From the NCBI GenBank assembly GCA_035294725.1, contig DATGKK010000124.1, positions 1-40,528 on the forward strand: DNA of 40,528 bases. Direction: 5' to 3'. Positions 33,935 to 40,528 of the stretch are shown here, one piece after another. The DNA comes from DATGKK01 sp035294725 (GTDB taxonomy: Bacteria > Actinomycetota > Acidimicrobiia > Acidimicrobiales > Bog-793). The notes under the pieces are model-generated. The model did not search any database. It saw only the letters and a list, made by a program, of their open reading frames with translations, and had not been told where the DNA came from. The position numbers and the translations under genes are program-made. Position 1 is the first letter of the stretch. Every line of letters begins with the position of its first letter.

Positions 33935-33938
<4 letters not shown>
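31956..33938 (+). CDS. dnaG: DNA primase
   Basis: Makes RNA primers for chromosome replication. The 660-residue length is typical. The N-terminal CHC2 zinc finger is LCPFHSEKSPSF...YYCFGCGASGD. The catalytic core begins near NHLIRAARSS, with GRIIFPIYQPDGKPVALGGR, the TOPRIM acidic motif VIVCEGYTDVIGM and VLAFDADGAGQSA. The C-terminal helicase-interaction domain is separated by a long Pro/Arg/Gly-rich linker around residues 430-500. The stop overlaps the rpoD ATG as ATGA, so primase and sigma factor are translated as a unit, a reduced form of the macromolecular synthesis operon without rpsU next to it. Confidence 0.96.
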
Positions 33939-34990
<1,052 letters not shown>

Positions 34991-35025
34991 CCCCCTTCGC
35001 CCCGCCTGGCGTGAACCCCAGCCGG

Positions 35026-35382
35026 CTACCGGGGCCAGCGGCCGTTCGCGTCGATGGCGCCGTTGAGGTGGGACCGGCTCGCTCCCGAGCGGCTGCCGGG
35101 CCGCATCGAGGCGGCAGCGCCGGCCCCGATGAGATCGACGATGCGGTCGCGGGCAAGGTTGGCCGCCCGCTCGCCCGCCACCTTGGCGACCGGGCCGTCC
35201 ATGATGTCGGCGAGCCGCTCGCGAGCGAGCCCCGTGAGTGCACGGAGCTTCTCGGCCGCCTCGTCGCCGAGGCCGGTAGGCCTCGGGGCGGTCGTGCTCC
35301 TCGACCGCTGCAGCCCAGCGGCCTTGCTCGCCGCCCACGCACCTGCCGCCGCCCCGAGCACGAAACCCGTCTTGAACTTCAC
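35026..35382 (-). CDS. Small YtxH-like hypothetical protein
   Basis: 118 residues. The N-terminus KFKTGFVLGAAAGAWAASKA is a glycine/alanine-rich hydrophobic stretch like that of YtxH-type small membrane-associated proteins. The rest is helical with alternating charge (EAAEKLRALTGLARERLADI) and a basic C-terminal tail rich in Ser, Arg and Gly. A single membrane-embedded or glycine-zipper segment is likely. GTG start with an AAGGG-like ribosome-binding site. It is convergent with rpoD, 35 bases apart. Function unknown; YtxH-type proteins are loosely linked to stress. Confidence 0.65.
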   Translation of the reverse strand: MKFKTGFVLGAAAGAWAASKAAGLQRSRSTTAPRPTGLGDEAAEKLRALTGLARERLADIMDGPVAKVAGERAANLARDRIVDLIGAGAAASMRPGSRSGASRSHLNGAIDANGRWPR

Positions 35383-35540
35383 GCCACCCTTCTACCCCCT
35401 CTGGTGGGGCAGCGCCAGCCCGGCTCGTTCTCAGGCGGGCTCTCAGGCTGTCGAACGGGCTCCCTCCGACTGGGTAGGCTGGCCGGCGCTCCCGCCCCGG
35501 CATGGTGCTCCCGCCGGTGGCGTGGGTTGGCGCAGCACAT

Positions 35541-35613
35541 TCCGGGGTAGCTCAATCGGCAGAGCAAGCGGCTGTTAACCGCTAGGTTGAGAGTTCGAGT
35601 CTCTCCCCCGGAG
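35541..35613 (+). tRNA. tRNA-Asn (anticodon GTT)
   Basis: Full cloverleaf of 73 bases: acceptor TCCGGGG/CCCCGGA with discriminator G, D-arm GCTC/GAGC, anticodon stem AGCGG/CCGCT with loop CTGTTAA, and T-arm GAGAG-TTCGAGT-CTCTC. The 3' CCA is not encoded. Confidence 0.97.
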
Positions 35614-35621
35614 CGCTCTCG

Positions 35622-35939
35622 ATGGAAGGTCGTTGTTCCCGAAGCCGATCGCTCACCACGCAGGGACAGGGCGCGGCCTCCCGGGACGTGAAGAGCCTGC
35701 CTGCTGCCTCACCAGGCCCGCTCCGCTGGGGCGACGCTGCCCGTCTCCTCTTCGTCCTAGCCGGATTGCTGGTGGCGATCGTGTTCTCGTTCGAGCGGGG
35801 CATACCGCGGGATCGGCCCCCTCGCCCGGATCAGCCTCCGGACCACCGGGCAGGCTGGTGGCTCGTCCTTTGGATCGGCCTGTTCCTGCTGACGGTGCCG
35901 GTGGTGGTCGGGATCGTCATGCTGATCACCGGCGGCTGA
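35622..35939 (+). CDS. Small two-helix membrane protein
   Basis: 105 residues from the ATG at 35622. Two hydrophobic segments, near residues 39-57 and 79-103, are separated by a Pro/Arg/Asp-rich loop (IPRDRPPRPDQPPDH). The first 20 residues are polar and atypical, and the ATG lies only 9 bases after the tRNA-Asn gene, so the GTG at 35688 (giving 83 residues starting VKSLPAAS) may be the true start. Single-gene unit between a tRNA and a convergent PPOX-type gene. Not recognised beyond its topology. Confidence 0.55.
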   Translation: MEGRCSRSRSLTTQGQGAASRDVKSLPAASPGPLRWGDAARLLFVLAGLLVAIVFSFERGIPRDRPPRPDQPPDHRAGWWLVLWIGLFLLTVPVVVGIVMLITGG

Positions 35940-35972
35940 AGCGGCCATGGCCGCATCGGGGTGTTGGGGAGC

Positions 35973-36383
35973 TCAGCCGGAGCGATCGGGCCCGGCACGC
36001 TCGATCGTGATCTCGAGCAGGACCCGCCGTTCCTCCACCATCGCCCTGCGGTACTCCTCCCAATCCGGGTGCTCACCCGACACCGCCCGGTAGTAGGCGA
36101 CGAGCCCCTCCATCGCCTCGGGAAGGCGCCGGATCTCGGCAGTGCCCTCGATCTGCAGCCATTCCCCGAAAAAGCCGTCCCCGAGCACGCACAGAGCCAC
36201 CCTCGGGTCACGCTGCAGATGGCGGACCTTCATCGCGGTCTCACGCGTCGACACGACGACCCGGCCGGCCTCTCCGAGCGCACAGACCACGGGGGACATC
36301 TGTGGCGAGCCGTCCCTCCGCCGCGTGCAGATCACGGCCCGATGGAGGGTCTCGAGGCGCTCGCGCGCCCGATCGATGTCCAT
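35973..36383 (-). CDS. PPOX-class flavoprotein, probable F420-dependent (split-barrel, Rv1155-like)
   Basis: 136-residue split-beta-barrel protein of the pyridoxamine-5'-phosphate-oxidase-like superfamily, in the small subgroup predicted to use coenzyme F420. Landmarks are AVICTRRRDGSPQMSPVV, VVVSTRETAMKVRHLQRDPR and VALCVLGDGFFGEWLQIEGT, with a C-terminal HPDWEEYRRAMVEERRVLLE helix and strand. It probably acts as a dimer. It could reduce a small electrophile such as a biliverdin or quinone, but the substrate cannot be read. A TAACTT 6 bases upstream of the ATG gives a leaderless promoter. Third F420-linked family in the window. Confidence 0.85.
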   Translation of the reverse strand: MDIDRARERLETLHRAVICTRRRDGSPQMSPVVCALGEAGRVVVSTRETAMKVRHLQRDPRVALCVLGDGFFGEWLQIEGTAEIRRLPEAMEGLVAYYRAVSGEHPDWEEYRRAMVEERRVLLEITIERAGPDRSG

Positions 36384-36389
36384 CCCGCC

Positions 36390-36395
36390 AAGTTA
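36390..36395 (-). promoter_or_regulatory. -10 element of a leaderless promoter (PPOX-class protein)
   Basis: TAACTT on the minus strand lies 6 bases before the ATG at 36383, matching the other leaderless promoters here. Confidence 0.5.
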
Positions 36396-36526
36396 GGGCA
36401 GGCGGGCGCCGCCTGCGAGGGTGAGCTGGCTCCAGCGCGCAGGGAAGAGCCCGACCCCGCTGGCGCATGTAGCCTGCCGCGTCAGCGACCAGCGGATGGT
36501 CCACCCGGGACATGCTCCGCCAGCCG

Positions 36527-36602
36527 GGGCCCGTAGCTCAGTGGTCAGAGCAGGGGACTCATAATCCCTGGGTCGGAGGTTCGATCCCTCCCGGGCCCAC
36601 CA
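36527..36602 (+). tRNA. tRNA with CAT anticodon, probably tRNA-Ile2 (or elongator tRNA-Met)
   Basis: Cloverleaf of 73 bases plus encoded CCA: acceptor GGGCCCG/CGGGCCC with discriminator A, D-arm GCTC...GAGC, anticodon loop CTCATAA and T-arm GGAGG-TTCGATC-CCTCC. The body (TAGCTCAGTGGTCAGAGCAG and the GACTCATAATC core) closely resembles bacterial tRNA-Ile2, whose C34 is converted to lysidine by TilS. An elongator methionine tRNA is the alternative. It is not the initiator: position 1 pairs normally. Confidence 0.9.
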
Positions 36603-36660
36603 CCCACGATGATGTCCAGGTCTCACCCTGGTGCCTCGTCTCTTACAAGGAGGTGTCGCC

Positions 36661-37140
36661 GTGCAGGGACCGAACGACGATCTGCGGGACCGCATCGCTG
36701 AAGAGCTCCTCGCCCTTCCTCCAGCCGACGCACGGGGCAGCAACGAGGAGGCCATCGCAGAGGTGCTCTTCGCCATGATCGCCGCCGCAGCTGCGAGCGA
36801 CGTCGACGGGGACTCCGACGGGATTGGCCGACTTGGTCACGTTGCGGCTCAGGACGGGACCCCGTCGGCAGCGGACCTCGGCGCAGCAGAGGCCATGCTC
36901 GTCGTCGTGCACGAGTGGGCCAGTCTGATCTCGTACGTCTCGAGCGCCATCTACGGCCCGGCGAGCCCGATGCCAAGGCGTCTCATCGGCTGGGGCAAGA
37001 AGGCGATTACCCAGATCCAAACGGCTGCGAACGTACTCCTCAGGCCACTCGCAGCCGCCGCACGAGTCACAGGTGCGAGCTCGTGGTCCATCAGTGTCGG
37101 CTTTCCGTGGGGCATCTCGGTTGGACTGACCTGGCTGTGA
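36661..37140 (+). CDS. Hypothetical 159-residue protein with a perfect Shine-Dalgarno sequence
   Basis: Not recognised. The start is a GTG 6 bases after AAGGAGGT (36647-36654), a full match to the 16S 3' end and the strongest ribosome-binding site in the window. The N-terminal half is acidic and helical (DDLRDRIAEELLALPPADA, then an Ala-rich helix). The middle has LVVVHEWASLISYVSSAIYG. The C-terminus ends SWSISVGFPWGISVGLTWL, an alternating aromatic-glycine pattern suggesting beta strands or a membrane-interacting end rather than a normal helix. No signal peptide. It lies just after the CAT tRNA, at the start of a stretch with lower GC than the rest. Function unknown. Confidence 0.7.
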   Translation: MQGPNDDLRDRIAEELLALPPADARGSNEEAIAEVLFAMIAAAAASDVDGDSDGIGRLGHVAAQDGTPSAADLGAAEAMLVVVHEWASLISYVSSAIYGPASPMPRRLIGWGKKAITQIQTAANVLLRPLAAAARVTGASSWSISVGFPWGISVGLTWL

Positions 37141-37332
37141 AGGGTCCGCCGAGGATCAGCCGCCCGCTGGCCCTGCTCGCCGCCGATGAGAGCCGGTCTC
37201 AGCTCCGAGCGATGCGGACGTCGCAAGACGGCCGTTCGGCAAACCCGCCCGGCACAGAGGTCCATGAACGTCCGGCGGAGCTCCTCATAAGGAGCGTCCG
37301 TTCCAAGAACCCTTTGACCTTGGCGGTGTCGC

Positions 37333-38832
37333 TCACCCGATCGCAGTGGCAGCGACCGCCATCTCGCGCTCGGGCTCAGGCTCGGGCTCGATCTCGGCGG
37401 AGGCGAGCTCCAGGGTCTTGCCCTTGGGCTCTGGCAGAGCCACGAGGGTAAGGGCAACGCCGACCACCGACACTGCCGCCATGATCCCCATCACTCCACT
37501 GATCCCGACCGACTTGAGCAGGTGCGGGACGAGCAGCGCCCCCAAGAAGGCTCCGATCTTGCCGGAGGCGGCAGAGATGCCATCGCCGACGCCCCGGACC
37601 GACGTCGGGAACACCTCGGAGGGGTAGACGAACGTGGTCATGTTGGGCCCGAACTCGGTGAAGAAGTAGCTGATGGCGAACAGCGGCAGGAACACCCCGA
37701 CGGCGGTCGCACCGTCAGGGAGCAACCAGATGAGGGCGAAGGCCAGGGCCATGACGGCAAAGCCCTGCCACTGGATGCGCTTTCGCCCGATGCGATCCAT
37801 CAAGAACACGGCCACCCAGTAACCGGGGAAGGCCGCGACCGCGAAGATGGCAAGCGAGATCAGGGTGTGGTCAAGCAGGGTGCCGCTTGGCTGGAGCAGC
37901 TTCAAGATGAGCGGGCTCGAAACCGAGTTGCCGTAGAACGCGACGTCGAGGAGGAACCAGCTTCCGGCGGTGCCGATGAGGCGGAGGAGGAAGGGCTTGG
38001 AGGTGAGCTTCGCACGCACCCTGTGACCGGGGCTGCTCCCGTTCTTGCTCACAACGGACGAGCTCGCATCTGCCATGGGGCCGGCAACGTTCGCCTGGAC
38101 GGACCGCTGCTCGCCGATCACCCACTCCACCGTCTTCGCCGTTGCGGCGGCGTCGCCCTGGACGCTCAGGGTGTAGCGGGGAGTCTCGCGGATCTTGCGG
38201 CGGAGGTAGATCACCGACGCGGCCGGGATGGCACCGAGACCGAGCATGATCCGCCACGCCACGTCGTTCGGTACGCCGCTCGCAAGGAAGATCGAAGCGA
38301 TCGCGGGACCGGCCAGCAGCCCGAGACCCTGCATCGCGAACACCGATCCCACGAGCCTGCCCCGCGACTTGCGGTTGGCGTACTCCGAGGTGATCACGGC
38401 CGACGTGGCGTAGTCGCCACCGACTCCGTAGCCGACGACGAGGCGGAAGATGAAAAGAGAGGTGAAGTTCCAGGCAAAGGCGCAGAGGATGGCGCCCACG
38501 ACGAGGATCGCCACCTCGACGCCGTACATGCGCTTGCGACCCCAGAGGTCCATCAGCTTGCCGAAGGTGAGCGCACCGGCGACAGATGCGAGCAGGGAGA
38601 CCGAATTGAGCAGGGAGATCTGGTTCGTGCTCAGGTGGAAGATCGGGGTCAGCAGGACCGTGACCGTCCCGATGATGAACAGGTCGTACGCGTCGGTGAA
38701 GAAACCCATGCCGGCGGTGAACACCGTCAGCCAGTGCTTTCGGCCGATCTCCGCATCGTCCAGGGAGCGGTACAGGTCGCCGGCTGACGCCGTCTCGGCG
38801 CTCAAGATCGCTCGCTCTCCTCTCACTGTCAC
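37333..38832 (-). CDS. MFS transporter, PHS (phosphate:H+ symporter) family type
   Basis: 499-residue permease with 12 predicted membrane helices. The first helix signature GMGFFTDAYDLFIIGTVTVL is that of the PHS family. GKLMDLWGRKRMYG is the MFS loop 2-3 motif, VVGYGVGGDYATSAVITSEY is helix 4, and PSEVFPTSVRGVGDGISAASGKIGA is near helix 10. A polar cytoplasmic loop of about 60 residues separates the two halves. Likely inner-membrane, proton-coupled uptake of phosphate or a similar anion. The start is uncertain: GTG at 38832 or 38826, or TTG at 38805, which follows GAGAGGAG. Codons are visibly less GC-rich than in flanking genes, suggesting transfer. The C-terminus is Glu/Pro repetitive (EPEPEPE). 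Confidence 0.9.
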   Translation of the reverse strand: MTVRGERAILSAETASAGDLYRSLDDAEIGRKHWLTVFTAGMGFFTDAYDLFIIGTVTVLLTPIFHLSTNQISLLNSVSLLASVAGALTFGKLMDLWGRKRMYGVEVAILVVGAILCAFAWNFTSLFIFRLVVGYGVGGDYATSAVITSEYANRKSRGRLVGSVFAMQGLGLLAGPAIASIFLASGVPNDVAWRIMLGLGAIPAASVIYLRRKIRETPRYTLSVQGDAAATAKTVEWVIGEQRSVQANVAGPMADASSSVVSKNGSSPGHRVRAKLTSKPFLLRLIGTAGSWFLLDVAFYGNSVSSPLILKLLQPSGTLLDHTLISLAIFAVAAFPGYWVAVFLMDRIGRKRIQWQGFAVMALAFALIWLLPDGATAVGVFLPLFAISYFFTEFGPNMTTFVYPSEVFPTSVRGVGDGISAASGKIGAFLGALLVPHLLKSVGISGVMGIMAAVSVVGVALTLVALPEPKGKTLELASAEIEPEPEPEREMAVAATAIG

Positions 38833-39288
38833 TTCGACAAAATGCCCGTCGTCAGCATCGGCTGAGACACTGCCAGCTTCGCCAGGCCAGGTGTCGCCGG
38901 TACGAACGAGAGGTGGATGGAAAGTGACCTAGAGGTGAAATCTTGGTGAACTCCGCGGAGCGACGACCCTCCTGGCGCAGGCCGGCCGGCGCGGCAATCG
39001 CAGATCGCGGCGTCACGCGCCTTCGGCTCGGGCCTCCCTTCTGTGCCGGTCTCTTGTGCCCGGCAGTGCGCCATCGACGTCGAGCGGACGCTCTCGCCGC
39101 CAACCCTCGCCTCGACGATCCGGGCCGCCCTTGCCGGGAGCTGGGCGACATGGGCGCTCGCCCGGATCGCCGAGTGGGTCCTCTTACGGGAGCTGGCTCG
39201 CCACGGCTCGGTCGTCTGCTGACCCGAACGTGGCCGCTTCGGCAGGTCGGCTCGTCCTGCGGGACCTGCCCGACCTCAAGCGAGCCCT
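38833..39288. other. 456-base stretch without a convincing gene
   Basis: Frames here are short, shift repeatedly and lack family motifs. The first 120 bases are relatively AT-rich and should hold the MFS promoter and leader. Further on, short segments read like protein pieces (for example ALAGSWATWALARIAEWVLL in one frame and RLVLRDLPDLKRALHAWL in another), which could be remnants of decayed genes. I see no terminator, repeat or RNA gene. Confidence 0.4.
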
Positions 39289-39684
39289 TCACGCCTGGTT
39301 GGCGGCGGCCTCCCGGTCGGCATCCGGCGTCGGGACCTGTGCGGGCGTGCGGAGGATCCTCACTTCTTGCGGCCAGCCACATGCCACGGCGATCCGGCCC
39401 GCCCAGTACCGAGCCGCCGCCTCATCAGGCACGTCCACGGCGGCGAAACCGCCGAAGGTCTCCTCGGTCTCGGCGTACGGCCCGTCCATGACCACCGGGA
39501 TGCCGCCCTCAGGTACGACGTGGAACGCCGGCGCATCGTTGTCGAGGCCACCGGTGAAGATGAAGACCCCGGCTGCTTTCATCTCCTCGACCACCGCGCG
39601 CGCCGCTTGGGAGCGCTCCTGCCACTCGGCGTCGCTCGCATCGGTCACCCACTCGTCGTTGAAGAAGATGAGGTACTCGGGCAT
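39289..39684 (-). CDS. YCII/DGPF-domain protein
   Basis: 131-residue ferredoxin-like-fold protein of the YCII-related family. It begins MPEYLIFFNDEWVTDASDAE and carries the family hallmark MDGPYAETEETFGGFAAVDV, here as DGPYAE rather than DGPF, followed by EAAARYWAGRIAVACG. Family members are often found next to ECF sigma factors, but none is adjacent here. The ATG at 39684 is chosen because GAGGAG lies 5 bases upstream. A longer frame starting at 39705 would put that ribosome-binding site inside the gene. Enzymatic function is unknown. Confidence 0.85.
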   Translation of the reverse strand: MPEYLIFFNDEWVTDASDAEWQERSQAARAVVEEMKAAGVFIFTGGLDNDAPAFHVVPEGGIPVVMDGPYAETEETFGGFAAVDVPDEAAARYWAGRIAVACGWPQEVRILRTPAQVPTPDADREAAANQA

Positions 39685-39948
39685 CGCTGCTCCTCTGCTC
39701 GTCAAGGGACCGGTCCGAAGTATCCCCCCATTTGCACGACCAAGGCCGGAGCCGGCACCCGGCGTGTGCCGGCCAGCGAGCGAGCACCGCGCCAGCCGAT
39801 GCTACCGACGCCGGGCCGCGTCTTCCGCGGCCTCCTGCGGGCGGCCGGCCGCACGACGCGACGCCGGGCCCGTCGCCTCCGTAGAGTTCCTAGCGCCGAG
39901 CCGGCACCTGCTCGGTTGATGGGGCGAGACCGGGAGAACGGGAGCACG

Positions 39949-40344
39949 ATGCCAAAGGGGCAGGAGGGCGAGGACGGGACCGGCAAGCGGAAGCGGAGGC
40001 GCCTTCGCGAGATCCCGGGCGACTTCATCGCCCGCACACCATGGATGCGCAGGCGGTACGCGAAGTACCTCGCCCGCTCGCTGCGCAAGTCGCGGAAGAA
40101 GGGGCGCAAGCTCCCCGAGAACCTCGTCGAGATCGAGCGCCGGATCCGCCACCTCTCCCCGACCCGCCAGGTCGAGACGATCGAGCAGCTCCTCGAGTTC
40201 GGCTCGGCCACCCGCACCCAGCCACAGAGCCGCGTGATGCGCAGGGCGCTCGAACGCCAGGACCGCCGGAGCGGTAGCGGGAAGGGCGTCCGCCCCGGGC
40301 TCCCCGGCGGCGCACGGCAGGTCCGCCGGCAGGGCCCGCGCTGA
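39949..40344 (+). CDS. Very basic hypothetical protein (131 residues)
   Basis: Not recognised. About a third of the residues are Lys or Arg, in runs such as GKRKRRRLREIPGDF, SLRKSRKKGRKLPE and ALERQDRRSG. The central part (IARTPWMRRRYAKYLARSL, then LVEIERRIRHLSPTRQVETI and EQLLEFG) is helical and could fold. Nucleic-acid binding is plausible from charge alone. The ATG at 39949 has GGGAG upstream; another ATG at 39919 is in frame. The mug gene starts 23 bases downstream on the same strand. Confidence 0.65.
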   Translation: MPKGQEGEDGTGKRKRRRLREIPGDFIARTPWMRRRYAKYLARSLRKSRKKGRKLPENLVEIERRIRHLSPTRQVETIEQLLEFGSATRTQPQSRVMRRALERQDRRSGSGKGVRPGLPGGARQVRRQGPR

Positions 40345-40367
40345 GGCGCCCAGCCAGCCGGCCGGCT

Positions 40368-40528
40368 GTGCCACGCCCGAGCGCCGCAGAGCTCGAGGCA
40401 GCGGTTAGACGGCGGGTCCCGGACGTCCTGCGGGATGGCCTCTCGGTCCTGTTCTGCGGGATCAATCCGGGCCTGTGGTCCGGCGCGACCGGGCACCACT
40501 TCGCGCGGCCCGGCAATCGCTTCTGGAA
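40368..40528 (+). CDS. mug: Mismatch-specific (G/U, G/T) DNA glycosylase, 5' part (truncated by window end)
   Basis: The first 53 residues of a uracil-DNA-glycosylase-superfamily enzyme that removes uracil or thymine opposite guanine. The N-terminus PRPSAAELEAA and the active-site block VLFCGINPGLWSGATGHHFA followed by RPGNRFW are characteristic of Mug; the Asn in GINPG is the catalytic residue. The GTG at 40368 was chosen because VPRPSAAELEA aligns with the usual MPRP start. The gene runs off the window. A perfect 14-bp palindrome (40355-40368) overlaps the start codon. Confidence 0.9.
   Translation, partial: MPRPSAAELEAAVRRRVPDVLRDGLSVLFCGINPGLWSGATGHHFARPGNRFW

Noticed and set aside
36951..37457. 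168-codon open frame on the minus strand bridging the gap before the MFS gene
   Set aside because: It overlaps the ends of both flanking genes and has no family motif. The part in the gap (37141-37332) reads plausibly but is too short to support as a gene.
36527..39300. Integration site duplicated from the CAT tRNA 3' end
   Set aside because: I looked for a second copy of the T-arm and acceptor sequence downstream and did not see one; no integrase gene is present.
40355..40368. Perfect 14-bp palindrome CAGCCGGCCGGCTG
   Set aside because: Palindromes made of CCGG units are expected by chance at this GC content, and it has no loop or associated T-run. Kept only as a remark on the mug start.

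Overview
High-GC DNA (about 70% or more by eye) with dense, short-spaced genes, many GTG starts and many 4-base ATGA/GTGA gene overlaps: an actinobacterial chromosome. The combination of F420-type flavoproteins, the gene complement and the lack of mycobacterial or streptomycete hallmarks suggests Acidimicrobiia or a close relative, but that placement is inference. No prophage, insertion sequence or CRISPR array is visible.

Layout. 1-5626: the 3' end of an unknown gene, an orphan D12-class adenine methyltransferase, an S9 serine peptidase and a membrane acyltransferase with an SGNH domain. 5644-11456: a histidine-utilisation operon hutH-hutU-hutF-hutI, with GTGA overlaps at two of its three junctions. 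11461-16369: a sulfite-reduction locus. On the minus strand run cysH (APS reductase type), a siroheme sulfite reductase, an FrhB/FpoF-family F420H2 dehydrogenase subunit with two N-terminal [4Fe-4S] motifs, and a coupled 103-residue protein of unknown function. A siroheme-synthesis gene diverges from cysH across an AT-rich promoter region. 16389-20052: uppS, a small membrane protein, recO, nagA and a hypothetical gene. 20161-24035: a GT4 glycosyltransferase with a MerR regulator, divergent from a glycogen-debranching-type enzyme. 24077-26811: a GH20 hexosaminidase overlapping a GNAT-like acyltransferase. 26909-34990: glyS, ppdK, an F420-type luciferase-like oxidoreductase, dnaG and rpoD. 35026-40528: small genes, tRNA-Asn, a PPOX-type F420 flavoprotein, a CAT-anticodon tRNA, a lower-GC stretch with an unknown gene and a PHS-type MFS transporter, a YCII/DGPF protein, a very basic protein and the 5' end of mug.

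The most interesting system is the sulfite-reduction locus. The FrhB-like protein has the domain order of the N-terminal half of archaeal Fsr (F420-dependent sulfite reductase), and its gene sits directly behind a stand-alone ferredoxin-type sulfite reductase. This suggests a two-polypeptide bacterial version in which F420H2 feeds assimilatory sulfite reduction. Siroheme comes from the divergent gene, and sulfite from CysH, whose fourth iron-sulfur ligand appears to be replaced by threonine. Electron flow from F420H2 to Sir is inferred from gene order and motifs only.

A second window-wide signal is a TANNNT -10 element 6-8 bases before the start codon of many unlinked genes (S9 peptidase, hutH, cysH, uppS, recO, debranching enzyme, glyS, PPOX protein). 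This indicates leaderless transcripts and was used to choose starts.
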